A stretch of DNA of 49,769 bases from Streptomyces albidochromogenes (GTDB taxonomy: Bacteria; Actinomycetota; Actinomycetes; Streptomycetales; Streptomycetaceae), in assembly GCF_005981925.1 (NCBI RefSeq), contig NZ_VBVX01000010.1, positions 1 to 49,769 of the forward strand. The letters run 5' to 3'. Both the position numbers and the translations under genes were made by a program. Every line of letters starts with the position of its first letter. Position 1 is the stretch's first letter. The notes under the pieces were generated by a model that made no database searches, was not told the origin of the DNA, and saw nothing but the letters and a program-made list of their open reading frames with translations. Positions 31,709 through 40,680 of this stretch are shown in pieces.

Positions 31709-32908
31709 ATGCGACGTACCCCCCACCGCCGTCTGTTCGCCGCAGGGCTGCTCGTGGCGTCCGTGCTGGCGCCCCTGGCGGCGACGCCCGCCACGGCCGT
31801 CCACACCGCCGGCGTCGGCCGGCACGACGAGGACGCGTATCCGCCGGGCGGTCTCGGCCCCGAGCTGAACGCCCGGCTGGACCAGACCATCGAGCACGTC
31901 CGCCGGCAGGCCCGCATTCCCGGCGTCGTCGTCGGACTGTGGATGCCGGGCAAGGGAAGCTACGTCCGCGCCACCGGCGTCGCCGACACCGCCACCGGCC
32001 GGCCGATGACCACCGACGTCTACTCGCGGATCGGCAGCGAGACGAAGACGTTCACCGTCACCGCGCTGCTCAAGCTCGTCGACGACGGCCGCATCCGGCT
32101 GGACGACCCGATCGCCCGCTACATCGACGGCGTACCCAACGGCCGCCGGATCACCTTGCGTCACCTCGCGGAGATGCGCAGCGGCCTGTTCCCGTACACC
32201 GCCGACCCGGAGTTCACGCGGGCGCTGGAGGGCGACCCGAGCCGCTCGTGGCACCCGCGGGAGCTGCTCGCGTACGGCTACAAGCACCGGAACACCTTCG
32301 CGCCGGGCACGAAGTTCCAGTACTCCAACAGCAACCTCGTCCTGCTCGGGCTGGTGATCGAGAAGGTCAGCGGCCGGCGGTTCGGCGACTTCCTGGACCA
32401 GCGGGTGCTCCGCCCCGCCCGCCTGCACCACACGCTGCTCCCCGAGGGCGCCGAGTTCCCCGACCCGCACGCGCGCGGCTACACCAACCAGACGCTGAGC
32501 GGCGCGTACGTCGACTCGACGGACTGGAACCCCAGCTGGGCCTGGTCCGCCGGGGCGATGATCTCGAACCTGCACGACCTGCGCCGCTGGGCCAGGATCG
32601 TTGCCACCGGGACGCTGCTGAGCCCCCAGACCCAGCGGGAGCGGCTCAAGACGCTGCCGACCGGCTTCCCCGGTACGACGTACGGCCTCGGCATCCTGAA
32701 GACCGGCGGATGGATCGGGCACAACGGCTCCCTGCCGGGTTACGAGAGCGTGACCGTCTACCTCCCGTCGCAGAAGGCCACCCTGGTGCTGATGTTGAAC
32801 ACCGACGCCCTGCACGAGGGCCAGGAGCCGTCGTCGCTCCTCGCCCGGGCGATCACCGAGATCGTCACGCCGGACAACGTCTACGACCGCCCGGTCCCGG
32901 GGCGCTAG
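31709..32908 (+). CDS. Secreted serine hydrolase / D-alanyl-D-alanine carboxypeptidase-like
   Basis: A 399-residue exported enzyme. The signal peptide (MRRTPHRRLFAAGLLVASVL) ends near ATA or HTA, residues 28-34. Catalytic motifs are S110-E-T-K113, Y205-S-N207 and HNGSLPGY. This is the class C beta-lactamase/DD-peptidase fold acting on wall peptides or esters. The ATG 31709 has GGAAGAGG 8 bases upstream. It may belong functionally with the cell-wall block that follows on the other strand. Resistance to beta-lactams cannot be inferred from this alone. Confidence 0.9.
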   Translation: MRRTPHRRLFAAGLLVASVLAPLAATPATAVHTAGVGRHDEDAYPPGGLGPELNARLDQTIEHVRRQARIPGVVVGLWMPGKGSYVRATGVADTATGRPMTTDVYSRIGSETKTFTVTALLKLVDDGRIRLDDPIARYIDGVPNGRRITLRHLAEMRSGLFPYTADPEFTRALEGDPSRSWHPRELLAYGYKHRNTFAPGTKFQYSNSNLVLLGLVIEKVSGRRFGDFLDQRVLRPARLHHTLLPEGAEFPDPHARGYTNQTLSGAYVDSTDWNPSWAWSAGAMISNLHDLRRWARIVATGTLLSPQTQRERLKTLPTGFPGTTYGLGILKTGGWIGHNGSLPGYESVTVYLPSQKATLVLMLNTDALHEGQEPSSLLARAITEIVTPDNVYDRPVPGR

Positions 32909-32938
32909 GCCGGGCGTCCCGGGAGACGGCCGGCGGTC

Positions 32939-33469
32939 CTAGGAGCAGGCGGTGGCCGGCAGCGAGCCGTCGCTTCCCGTGAGGACCACCTTCACCAGGC
33001 CCTCGGGGTCCTCGGCGTGCGCCGCGGTGCAGACCAGCTGCCGGACGGCGGCCGCGTCGAGGGACCGCACGGCGAACCCGGCCGTGACGCGGAGCGCGCC
33101 CGCCGGGCGGCCCGCCTCCCGGCCGGGCCCGGAGTCCTCCCGGGCCGCCGGCACCACCTCGACCTTCTCGGTCGTGGCGGGCAGCCGGGTGGTGATCCCG
33201 GCGGCCCGTTCCTCCTCGGTGGGGCCGCCGAGCAGCGCGGCGAGCGTCCCGGCCGTCGGCACGGGTTTCTCCGTCAGGACGAGGGGCCTGGCCACGGGGA
33301 TCGGCCTGCCGTCCGCTCCGACGAAGAAGAGCAGCGTCCTCTCCAGCTGGTCGGGGACGACGGGGACGACGGCCGGGCCGCCCGCCTCGACCACTTCGCT
33401 GGCCTGGACCCCGCACCCGGCGAGCAGCAGCGACACCCCTGCCGCGGCGGCGGCGCGTATCCGCCTCAC
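32939..33469 (-). CDS. GerMN-like lipoprotein of a two-component operon
   Basis: A 176-residue exported lipoprotein (lipobox L-L-A-G-C near residue 19). The mature part (LERTLLFFVGADGRPIPVARP through LAALLGGPTEEERAAGITT) resembles a GerMN domain, found in envelope lipoproteins such as LpqB next to MtrAB. The GTG start at 33469 overlaps the kinase stop by 4 bases (33466-33469), so it is coupled to the kinase. By analogy with sensor-lipoprotein sets, it may adjust sensor activity at the membrane; that is inference. Confidence 0.8.
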   Translation of the reverse strand: MRRIRAAAAAGVSLLLAGCGVQASEVVEAGGPAVVPVVPDQLERTLLFFVGADGRPIPVARPLVLTEKPVPTAGTLAALLGGPTEEERAAGITTRLPATTEKVEVVPAAREDSGPGREAGRPAGALRVTAGFAVRSLDAAAVRQLVCTAAHAEDPEGLVKVVLTGSDGSLPATACS

Positions 33470-34983
33470 GCGGTCACCTCGCTCGTGGTGAGGGGTATCT
33501 CGACGACGAAGACGGCACCGCCGCCCGGGCCGTTCGCGGCCCGGACCGTACCGCCGTGCAGCCGTACGTTCTCCAGGGTGATGGCGAGTCCCAGGCCGCT
33601 GCCCTCCGAGCGGGTACGGGCCTGGTCCGCCTTGTAGAAGCGGTCGAAGACGTGCGGCAGCACGTCCGCCGGGATGCCGGGGCCCCGGTCGGCCACCTCG
33701 GTGACGAGCCAGCGCGTGCTCCCGCCGCCCGGTGCGTCCGGCGTGCCGTCCGCCGCCCCCTCGGCGGTCCGCGGGGCCGGCGGGCGGGTCTCGGTGCGCA
33801 GCGCGACCGTGACGGGCGGCCGGCCGTGCCGCAGGGCGTTGCCGACGAGGTTGGCGATCACGACGTCGAAGCGCCGGGGGTCGAGCCGGGCGCGGATGCC
33901 GTCGGGCAGATCGAGGACGATCCGCGCGGGGTCGGTCCAGTGCCGGCTCTGGAGGGTCCTGCGGATGGTCTCGGCAGCGTCGATCTCGTCGGTGTTCAGC
34001 TCGGCCGCGCGGGCGTCGAAGCGGGAGATCTCCATCAGGTCCTCGACCAGTACGGCGAGTTTGTCCGTCTCGCTGCTGATCAGCCGCACGGCCGCGGCCG
34101 TGTCCGGGTCCAGGCCGGCCGCGTCCTCGTCGAGCAGTTCGGTGACGGCGAGCATCCCGGCGAGCGGGGTACGCAGTTCGTGCGAGACGTCGGAGGCGAA
34201 GCGCCGGGCGCGGGCCTCGGCGCGCTGGAGTTCGTCCACGGAGCGTTCGAGCGCCGCGGTGGACTCGTTGAACGTGCGGGCGAGTTCGGACAGTTCCCCG
34301 CCGCCCTTGACCGGGATACGGGTGTCCAGGCGGCCCCGCCCGAGACTGCGGGCCGCCTGCCGCAGGTCGCGGACCGGGCGCAGCACGCTGCGGGCGGCGA
34401 GGAGAGCGGGCACCAGGGCGATCGCGAGCGCCGGCAGCGCGCCGTCCCGTGCGGCGACGACCATGGCGTCGACGTTGGCCTGTTCGTCGGTCAGCCGCAT
34501 GACGGCGTAGAAGGTGAGACCGGTGGGCCGCTGCGTCTGTCCTCCGGTGCCCGTCTGCGCGGTCTTGAAGACGACCGGCATGACCATGGTCAGGTAGGGC
34601 TCGCCGTTCCTGACGACCCGCTGGAAGCTGCCGTGCGGAGTGCCCCGGGCCTGGCGGCGCAGCTCGGGCGTGATGACCGTGGAGGTGGGGTTGGTGCCGG
34701 ACGAGAGCCGGACCGACCCGTACTCGACGTACACCCACCAGTCGCGGGGCTTCCCCTGCCGGGCGAGCCCGCGGACCATTCCCTGCATCTGCTCGGTGTT
34801 GGGCGGCAGGTTGAGGTGGAGTTCCTGGATCTGGTCGCGGAAGGACGAGACGGCCGTGTCCTGCGCCTGTTCCAGGATGGCGTTGCGCGCCTCGCGGTAG
34901 GTGAGGGCGGCGGTGGTGCCGCAGCCCACCGCCGCGACGAGCAGGAAGGCGAGGACGAGCCGGGTGCGCAGCCCGGAGATCAT
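33466..34983 (-). CDS. Sensor histidine kinase, OmpR-partner type
   Basis: A 505-residue membrane kinase. TM1 is about residues 8-28, then an extracytoplasmic domain (about 30-180), TM2 (about 182-200), HAMP (about 200-250), HisKA with H268 (ASDVSHELRTPLAG) and HATPase with NLVGNALRHG, DRGPGI and GSGLGLAI. The start ATG 34983 overlaps the regulator stop (TGATG). The extracytoplasmic domain has no family I recognise. The neighbours (lipoprotein, MurJ, FemAB) suggest it monitors wall or envelope state. Confidence 0.94.
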   Translation of the reverse strand: MISGLRTRLVLAFLLVAAVGCGTTAALTYREARNAILEQAQDTAVSSFRDQIQELHLNLPPNTEQMQGMVRGLARQGKPRDWWVYVEYGSVRLSSGTNPTSTVITPELRRQARGTPHGSFQRVVRNGEPYLTMVMPVVFKTAQTGTGGQTQRPTGLTFYAVMRLTDEQANVDAMVVAARDGALPALAIALVPALLAARSVLRPVRDLRQAARSLGRGRLDTRIPVKGGGELSELARTFNESTAALERSVDELQRAEARARRFASDVSHELRTPLAGMLAVTELLDEDAAGLDPDTAAAVRLISSETDKLAVLVEDLMEISRFDARAAELNTDEIDAAETIRRTLQSRHWTDPARIVLDLPDGIRARLDPRRFDVVIANLVGNALRHGRPPVTVALRTETRPPAPRTAEGAADGTPDAPGGGSTRWLVTEVADRGPGIPADVLPHVFDRFYKADQARTRSEGSGLGLAITLENVRLHGGTVRAANGPGGGAVFVVEIPLTTSEVTA

Positions 34984-35666
34984 CACAGGGGCCCGAAGCG
35001 GTAGCCGAAGCCGCGCAGGGTCTGGATGTAGCGGGGGCTGCCCGGAACGTCCTCGATCTTGTTGCGCAGCCGCCGGACGCAGGCGTCGACGAGCCGGGCG
35101 TCGCCGTGGTAGCTGTGCTCCCAGACGTGCTCCAGCAACTGCTGCCGGCTGAAGACCTGTTCCGGGGCGGCGCACAGATGCAGCAGCAGCTTCAGCTCCG
35201 AGGGGGCGAGGGAGACGCGCTCGCCGTACTTGGCGACGGTGAGCCCGGCCCGGTCGACGGCGAGTTCGCCGTGGAACTCGACGGCGGGCCGCCCGCCGCC
35301 GGGCTCCTCGATGCGGCGCAGCACGGCCCGGATGCGGGCTTCGATGACCTCCGTGCGGGCCGGTTTGACGATGTAGTCGTCGGCGCCCGCCTCCAGGCCG
35401 ATGACGACGTCGAAGTCGTCGCCGCGGGCGGTCAGCATGATGATCGGCAGCTGGCTGCTCTCGCGCACCCGCCGGCAGACCTGGACGCCGTTCATGCCCG
35501 GCAGCATCAGGTCCAGGAGCAGCAGGTCGGGGCGGAACTCGGCGAGGGCGGCGAGCCCGGCCTCCCCGGTGGCGGCGGTCCGCACGTCGTGGCCGCGGCG
35601 GCGCAGCCCCAGCTCGACCCCTTCGCGTACGGAGGGGTCGTCTTCGATCAGGAGCACGCGTGGCAT
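34983..35666 (-). CDS. OmpR/PhoB family response regulator
   Basis: A 227-residue regulator: receiver (1-115) with E8-D9-D10, phospho-acceptor D52 (LLLLDLMLPGMNG) and lysine in DDYIVKPAR; winged-helix DNA-binding domain (about 130-227) with SLAPSELKLLLHL and the VRRLRNKI recognition helix. It is the first gene of the three-gene set with the kinase and lipoprotein. A weak -10 GATACT lies 6 bases before the ATG. Only 61 bases separate it from the upstream murJ stop, so read-through is possible. Confidence 0.94.
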   Translation of the reverse strand: MPRVLLIEDDPSVREGVELGLRRRGHDVRTAATGEAGLAALAEFRPDLLLLDLMLPGMNGVQVCRRVRESSQLPIIMLTARGDDFDVVIGLEAGADDYIVKPARTEVIEARIRAVLRRIEEPGGGRPAVEFHGELAVDRAGLTVAKYGERVSLAPSELKLLLHLCAAPEQVFSRQQLLEHVWEHSYHGDARLVDACVRRLRNKIEDVPGSPRYIQTLRGFGYRFGPL

Positions 35667-35727
35667 CTGTGGAGTATCCCAAGGGGTGAGAGCCGGGTGT
35701 TCGTCGCTGTCCTCGTGGCCGCCGTCC

Positions 35728-37359
35728 TCATCGCCGCAGCCTCCGTACCGCTCCCGTCAGCAGGGTGTCGACCTCGGTCAGGCCCAGCGGCTTGGCGAGG
35801 ACGGCGAACACCGCCAGGATCGCGGCCGCTCCCGCCGCCGTCGCCGCCGGGGCGCCGGCCCCGGCCGCCCACCCGGCGGCGAGGTGGCCGAGGGCGGCGG
35901 CGGGCACGGCGGCGGCCAGCAGCCGGGCGTGGGCGGCCAGGGAGGGGGAGCGTCCCGCCGTCCGGTCCGGGGGCAGGCGCCGGTGCAGGGTGTACGCCGT
36001 GAGCGCCCAGCCCGCGCACAGGGCGAGCGAGTACGCGCCGGCCATGCCCGTCACCGCCCAGCGCGCCGGCAGCAGGAGGTACGCGGCCGTGGACAGGCCC
36101 GCGTTGAGTCCGGCGATCGCCAGGTTGAGGAGGAAGGGGGTGCGGGTGTCGCGCAGCGCGTAGAAGGCGCGGGAGAGGACGTACTGGCCCGAGAAGGCGA
36201 TCAGGCCCGGCGCGAACGCCATGAGGATGCCGGACATCGCCGCGATGTCGTCCGCGCCGGTCCTGCCGTACTGGAAGACGAGCGCCATCAGCGGCTGGGC
36301 CAGGGCGAGCAGCGCGCACGCCGCCGGGACGACGGCGGCGGCGCTGGTGCGCAGCGCGTACGAGACGTCGCGGCGTACGGCCGGCCCGTCCCCTTCGGCC
36401 GCCGCCCCGCTCATCCGGGGCAGCAGAGCGGTGACCAGGGAGACGGTCACGATGCCGTGCGGCACGGCCCACAGGAGGTAGGCGTTGTTGTACGCGCTGA
36501 AGCCGGCGCCGCCGTCGATGCCCTGGGCCAGCGCCCGCTCCCCGGCCGACGTGGCCAGCCGGGTCACCACCCAGTACGCGGCCTGGTTGGTGAGGACCAG
36601 CAGCACCAGCCAGCCGGCCGCCCGCAGCGGCCGGGTCAGCCCGCTGCCCCGCCAGTCGAACCGGGGCCGCCAGCGGAACCGGGCCGCGCGCAGGGCGGGC
36701 AGGAGGGCGAGCGCCTGGACGGCGATGCCGGCGGTCGTGCCCCAGCCGAGCAGGGCCGTCTGTCCCGGCGTCAGCGTGCCGTCGCCGTGGACGGCGAGCC
36801 CGAGGAAGAGCCCGAACACGGCGATGACCACGACGTTGTTGAGGACCGGTGTCCACATCATCGCGCCGAACCGGCCGCGTGCGTTGAGGACTTGGCCGAG
36901 CAGGGTGAACAGGCCGAGGAAGAGGATCTGCGGCAGGCAGTAGCGGGCGAAGGCGACCGTCATGTCGGCCCGCGGACCGGTGTAGGAGGTGTACGCGTCG
37001 ACGAGGGCGGGCGCGGCTAGGACCGCGCCCGCGGTGATCGCCAGCAGCGCCACGACGCAGACGGTGAGCAGCCGGTCGGTGTACGCGGCTCCGCCGTCCT
37101 CGTGCTCCTTGGCGGCCTTGACCAGCTCGGGCACGAAGACGGCGTTGAGGGCGCCGCCGAGCAGCAGCATGTAGACGATGGTCGGCACGGTGTTGCCGAC
37201 CGCGTAGCCGTCGGCGGTCACGCCGACGCCGAGCGCGGCCGCGACGACGGCGGACCGTACGAAACCGGTGGCGCGCGAGACGACGGACCCGGCCGCCATG
37301 AGCGCGCCGCTGCGCAGCACGGACGGCGGTTTCGGCGCGGCGAGCGTCGTGGTGCTCAT
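35728..37359 (-). CDS. Lipid II flippase MurJ (MviN family)
   Basis: A 543-residue, predicted 14-helix MOP-superfamily transporter that moves lipid II across the membrane for peptidoglycan synthesis. The N-terminus has SVVSRATGFVRSAVVAAALG, the central part GQVLNARGRFGAMMWTPVLNN, and later LSRAFYALRDTRTPF. It has no C-terminal pseudokinase domain, unlike the mycobacterial and some Streptomyces MviN proteins, so it may be the second or shorter form. The start at 37359 overlaps the FemAB stop by 4 bases. Confidence 0.92.
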   Translation of the reverse strand: MSTTTLAAPKPPSVLRSGALMAAGSVVSRATGFVRSAVVAAALGVGVTADGYAVGNTVPTIVYMLLLGGALNAVFVPELVKAAKEHEDGGAAYTDRLLTVCVVALLAITAGAVLAAPALVDAYTSYTGPRADMTVAFARYCLPQILFLGLFTLLGQVLNARGRFGAMMWTPVLNNVVVIAVFGLFLGLAVHGDGTLTPGQTALLGWGTTAGIAVQALALLPALRAARFRWRPRFDWRGSGLTRPLRAAGWLVLLVLTNQAAYWVVTRLATSAGERALAQGIDGGAGFSAYNNAYLLWAVPHGIVTVSLVTALLPRMSGAAAEGDGPAVRRDVSYALRTSAAAVVPAACALLALAQPLMALVFQYGRTGADDIAAMSGILMAFAPGLIAFSGQYVLSRAFYALRDTRTPFLLNLAIAGLNAGLSTAAYLLLPARWAVTGMAGAYSLALCAGWALTAYTLHRRLPPDRTAGRSPSLAAHARLLAAAVPAAALGHLAAGWAAGAGAPAATAAGAAAILAVFAVLAKPLGLTEVDTLLTGAVRRLRR

Positions 37360-38558
37360 CGGCGGGCCAGATACGCCTGGAACGCGCGGTACAGCGTGTG
37401 GTTGGTCGTGCCCGCCATCGGCGTCTCCCACTCCCCCAGTGTTTCGACGACCTGTCCGCCCGTGCCCAGTTTCCAGCGCAGCAGACCGTGTCCGCGGTCG
37501 TCGGGATCGAGGGTGGAGGGTACCCCGCGCATGTCGTAGACGTCGGAGCCCCCCGCGTGGGCGTCCCGCAGCATGCGCCACTGCAGGGCGTTGGAGGGGC
37601 GGACCTCGCGCCGGTGGTCGGCGGAGGCGCCGGTCTGGTACCAGACCCGGCGGCCCACCGTGATCATGGTGTGGGCGGCGAGCGTCTCGCCGTCGTGGCG
37701 GGCGAGGTAGAGCTTCATCCGGCCCGGTTCCTCGGCGTTGAGGACCTCGTACTGCCGCTCGTAGTACGCCAGGGAGCGGCCGAGCCTGAATCCGTCGCGC
37801 TGCTCGGTGATCCGCAGCAGCCGGTAGAACTCGGGGAGGTCGGCCGCGCCACCGACCGACACCTCGACGCCGGACTTCTCGGCCCGGCGCACATTGCGGC
37901 GCCACTCCTGGTTGAGCCCGTTCCACAGGTCGTCGGCGGTGCGTCCGGCGAGCGGGACCTGGAAGACGAGGCGGGGCTGCGCGTCGCCGTCGCCGGCCGG
38001 GCCGTCGCCGCCGCAGCGCCGCCAGCCGCGTGAGCGCAGCCGGTCGGACACGGCGGCGCCCAGCGGGTCGACCTCGCAGGCGAGGACGTCGTCGACCCGC
38101 CGGTCGCGGCCGGTGAGCCGCTTGAGCCGGGGGGCGTTCCAGCGGCGGTAGGCGGGCGCGGGCCCGATGCGTACGGCGAAGACACCGGCCTCCCGCAGAT
38201 GCTTGAGCAGAGGGGTCAGCCAGCCGTCGATGTCGGGATCGGCCCAGTCGGCGTACGGCCCCTCGGGCAGGTACGCGAAGTACTTCCGGGTGCCGGGGAA
38301 CTGGCGCAGCAGCACCAGGGCCACCCCGGTCAGCCCGTGCGCGCCGGGCGGGCCCGAGCCCTCCGGCACGGGTCCCCAGCCGATCAGCCGGGACTGCCAC
38401 CCCTCCTTCACAGCGGCCCAGGAGGGGCACTGGAGAAAGCTGGGACCCGACGGCCCGACCGCCCGGGACGCCAGGAACGCGCGGTACGTCTCGGTGGTGA
38501 CGGGCCCGAGCCACGTCTCCCGGCTGCGGGCGGCCGCCGTAACGAGCAGAGCTGACAC
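37356..38558 (-). CDS. FemAB-type peptidoglycan bridge-forming aminoacyltransferase
   Basis: A 400-residue double-GNAT enzyme. The first domain has PSFLQCPSWAAVKEGWQ and the second NQEWRRNVRRAEKSGVEV, with the FemX signature LYLARHDGETLAAHTMITVGRRVWYQTGAS. Such enzymes add amino acids (glycine in Streptomyces) from charged tRNA onto the lipid II stem peptide. The GTG start at 38558 has GGAGG 7 bases upstream. It is co-transcribed with murJ, so bridge formation and lipid II export are linked. Confidence 0.9.
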   Translation of the reverse strand: MSALLVTAAARSRETWLGPVTTETYRAFLASRAVGPSGPSFLQCPSWAAVKEGWQSRLIGWGPVPEGSGPPGAHGLTGVALVLLRQFPGTRKYFAYLPEGPYADWADPDIDGWLTPLLKHLREAGVFAVRIGPAPAYRRWNAPRLKRLTGRDRRVDDVLACEVDPLGAAVSDRLRSRGWRRCGGDGPAGDGDAQPRLVFQVPLAGRTADDLWNGLNQEWRRNVRRAEKSGVEVSVGGAADLPEFYRLLRITEQRDGFRLGRSLAYYERQYEVLNAEEPGRMKLYLARHDGETLAAHTMITVGRRVWYQTGASADHRREVRPSNALQWRMLRDAHAGGSDVYDMRGVPSTLDPDDRGHGLLRWKLGTGGQVVETLGEWETPMAGTTNHTLYRAFQAYLARR

Positions 38559-38719
38559 AGCGTGAGCCTCCGTTTTCCGCCCCCTCGTCGGTGGGGCGGC
38601 AAGGAGATTCACAGCCGCCCATGACCGCGTCGCGCGACGAATGTGACCGGACGGCGACGGTTTGTCTGCAGCCGCTGTCACATGGCCGCCGAGCCGGGTT
38701 CCCGGTGCTTCGCGCGGCC

Positions 38720-38725
38720 TACAGT
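38720..38725 (+). promoter_or_regulatory. Candidate -10 box for the L,D-transpeptidase gene
   Basis: TACAGT lies about 31 bases before the GTG; a leader of about 25 bases would then include the CTGGAGG ribosome site. Confidence 0.45.
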
Positions 38726-38756
38726 CCGGTCATCCCACCCCTTCCTGGAGGCTTGA

Positions 38757-39953
38757 GTGAGTCAGATACGTGCGTCGCGTTCCGCTGCCGTGGCCGGCGT
38801 ACTGAGCGCCGTGCTCTGCGCCTGTTCGTCCGGCGGCGCGAGCGTCGCGCCGCCCGCCGACGGCAAGCGGGCCGACGGTCCCGACCGTCCGGTGACCGTC
38901 AGGGTGACCCCGGCCGGCAAGGGCGCGGCAGCCGGGAAGCCGGTCGTGGTCACGGCGAAGGGCGGCACGCTGTCCTCGGTCACCGTCGTCGACGCCGACG
39001 GCAACCGGCTCGCCGGCCGCCCGGCGCCCGGTAAGGCGTCCTGGACGTCGGACCGCAAGGCGGTGCCCGGCACGACGTACGAGGTGCGGGCGAAGACCCG
39101 TACCGAGGGCGGCCGTGAGGCCACCAGCCGGACCTCGTTCAGCACGGCGGCGGCCGGCCGGGTCAACAAGCTGTCGCTGGCGCCCGGCAAGAACACCACC
39201 GTCGGCGTCGGCCAGCCGCTGTCGGTCGTCTTCGACGGCCCGGTCGCGCACAAGGCAGACGTGGAGAGGCAGCTCAAGGTCACCACGTCGAACGGCACCG
39301 AGGGCTCCTGGGGCTGGGTCCGGGACCACTCCGGCAAGGACCGCGCCGACTGGCGCCCGAAGGAGTACTGGAAGGCCGGTACGAAGGTCACGCTCGACGC
39401 CGAGCTCAACGGCACCGACTCGGGCCCGGGCGGCGGCTGGTTCGTCCGCGACTACCGGACCGGCTTCACCGTCGGCTCCCGTCAGGTCGTACGCGTCGAC
39501 CTCGACCGCAAGCGCCTCACTCTGGAGCGGGACGGGAAGAAGGTGCGGGAGATCCCCGTCTCCGGCGGCACCCCCGGCGGTGTCAAGCGGTCCTGGCGGG
39601 GCACGGCCGTACTCATGTCGAAGGAGGGCACCATCAACATGAACTCGGAGACCGTGGGCCTGGCGGACGCCTACGACAAGATGGTCGACTACTCGATGCG
39701 GCTCACCTGGTCGGGCATGTACGCGCACGCCGCCCCCTGGAACGCCCGCTACTTCGGCCGGGCCAACATGAGTTCGGGCTGCATCGGGATGAGCGACGCG
39801 GACGCGGCGTACTTCTACGGCCAGGTGCGGGTGGGCGACCCGTTCGAGATCAAGGGCGAGGACACGAAGGGCACGGTGGCCGAGGGCAACGGCTACGGCG
39901 CGTGGAACGTGTCCTGGGAGCGGTGGCAGGCCAAGAGCGCGCTGAAGGGCTGA
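38757..39953 (+). CDS. L,D-transpeptidase lipoprotein (Ig-like plus YkuD)
   Basis: A 398-residue exported lipoprotein that would make 3-3 crosslinks in peptidoglycan. The lipobox is L20-C21-A22-C23. Two Ig-like domains (about 45-135 and 140-240) precede the YkuD domain (about 243-367). The catalytic region is H324 (MYAHAAPW) and C342 (ANMSSGCIGMS). The usual basic or Asn residue after GCI is replaced by Gly. This is the layout of mycobacterial LdtMt2-like enzymes. It is divergent from the FemAB/murJ operon. Confidence 0.93.
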   Translation: MSQIRASRSAAVAGVLSAVLCACSSGGASVAPPADGKRADGPDRPVTVRVTPAGKGAAAGKPVVVTAKGGTLSSVTVVDADGNRLAGRPAPGKASWTSDRKAVPGTTYEVRAKTRTEGGREATSRTSFSTAAAGRVNKLSLAPGKNTTVGVGQPLSVVFDGPVAHKADVERQLKVTTSNGTEGSWGWVRDHSGKDRADWRPKEYWKAGTKVTLDAELNGTDSGPGGGWFVRDYRTGFTVGSRQVVRVDLDRKRLTLERDGKKVREIPVSGGTPGGVKRSWRGTAVLMSKEGTINMNSETVGLADAYDKMVDYSMRLTWSGMYAHAAPWNARYFGRANMSSGCIGMSDADAAYFYGQVRVGDPFEIKGEDTKGTVAEGNGYGAWNVSWERWQAKSALKG

Positions 39954-39962
39954 CAGGGCGTA

Positions 39963-40622
39963 TCAGTCGCCCATCTCCCACAGCAGCACCTCGGCGGGGT
40001 CGGCGGCCGCCACCAGCTCCAGGCCGTCCGCCCCGGTGATCAGGGCGGCGTCGCCGGGGCCCAGACCGTACTCCCCGAGACCGAAGCGGCCGCGCACGAC
40101 GTGGGCGTACACCAGGGGAGCGTCCGGGACCGCCGTGCGCTCCCCCGCGCCGGGCCGCCGCACGTGCAGCAGCGCGCCGGCCTCGGGGAGGGCGTACGGC
40201 GTGGCGTCCGCGATGCCGCGCACCACCTCGTACGACGGCTCGCCGCCAGGGTCGCGCGGCGCCAGCCACATCTGCACGAAGACCAGCGGCCGCTCGCCGT
40301 CGTTGCGCTCCACGTGCCGCACCCCGGCTCCCGCGCTGAGCCGCTGCACGTCGCCGGGGCGCACGACGGTGGCGTGCCCCGCCGAGTCGCGGTGGGTGAG
40401 TTCGCCCTCGACGACCCAGGTGACGATCTCGGTGTGGCTGTGCGGGTGCTCGTCGAAGCCGGCGCCGGGTGCCAGGCGCTCCTCGTTGCAGGCCAGCACC
40501 GCGCCGAAGCGCAGCAGGTCCGGGTCGTAGAAGTGCCCGAAGGAGAAGGCGTGCAGGGACTCGACACCGGCGGAGGCGTCACCGCCGCGGAAGCGGTCCG
40601 CGGCACGCCGAACAGAAATCAC
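39963..40622 (-). CDS. Pirin family protein
   Basis: A 219-residue bicupin protein. The metal-site residues are H59, H61, and further H103 and E105 (FDEHPHSHTEIVTW; VRHVERND). The second cupin is LGPGDAALIT. Pirins of bacteria include quercetinases and redox-linked regulators that bind partner enzymes (a pirin is known to modulate pyruvate dehydrogenase in Serratia). The start GTG 40622 is set by the TACGGT box 7 bases upstream. It is divergent from fasR. Confidence 0.9.
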   Translation of the reverse strand: MISVRRAADRFRGGDASAGVESLHAFSFGHFYDPDLLRFGAVLACNEERLAPGAGFDEHPHSHTEIVTWVVEGELTHRDSAGHATVVRPGDVQRLSAGAGVRHVERNDGERPLVFVQMWLAPRDPGGEPSYEVVRGIADATPYALPEAGALLHVRRPGAGERTAVPDAPLVYAHVVRGRFGLGEYGLGPGDAALITGADGLELVAAADPAEVLLWEMGD

Positions 40623-40629
40623 GCAGCCC

Positions 40630-40635
40630 ACCGTA
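40630..40635 (-). promoter_or_regulatory. -10 box of a leaderless promoter for the pirin gene
   Basis: On the minus strand TACGGT lies 7 bases before GTG 40622, with no ribosome site. Confidence 0.5.
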
Positions 40636-40668
40636 GCCCCGGCCGGACAGCCCGGGGTTCCGATAAGG

Positions 40669-40674
40669 CAGTCT
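40669..40674 (+). promoter_or_regulatory. -10-like box of a leaderless promoter for fasR
   Basis: CAGTCT lies 6 bases before GTG 40681, with no ribosome site. The box is less canonical (C for the first T). Confidence 0.4.
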
Positions 40675-40680
40675 TGTCCC

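Noticed and set aside
33466..35682. Apparent hybrid regulator-kinase fusion
   Set aside because: The upstream part of this frame is a shadow of the response-regulator gene; the kinase starts at 34983 in a TGATG overlap.
35728..38622. Apparent single MurJ fusion protein of 964 residues
   Set aside because: The frame is open upstream of murJ by chance. The first ~420 residues are Arg/Pro-rich shadow of the FemAB gene, and murJ has its own ATG overlapping the FemAB stop.
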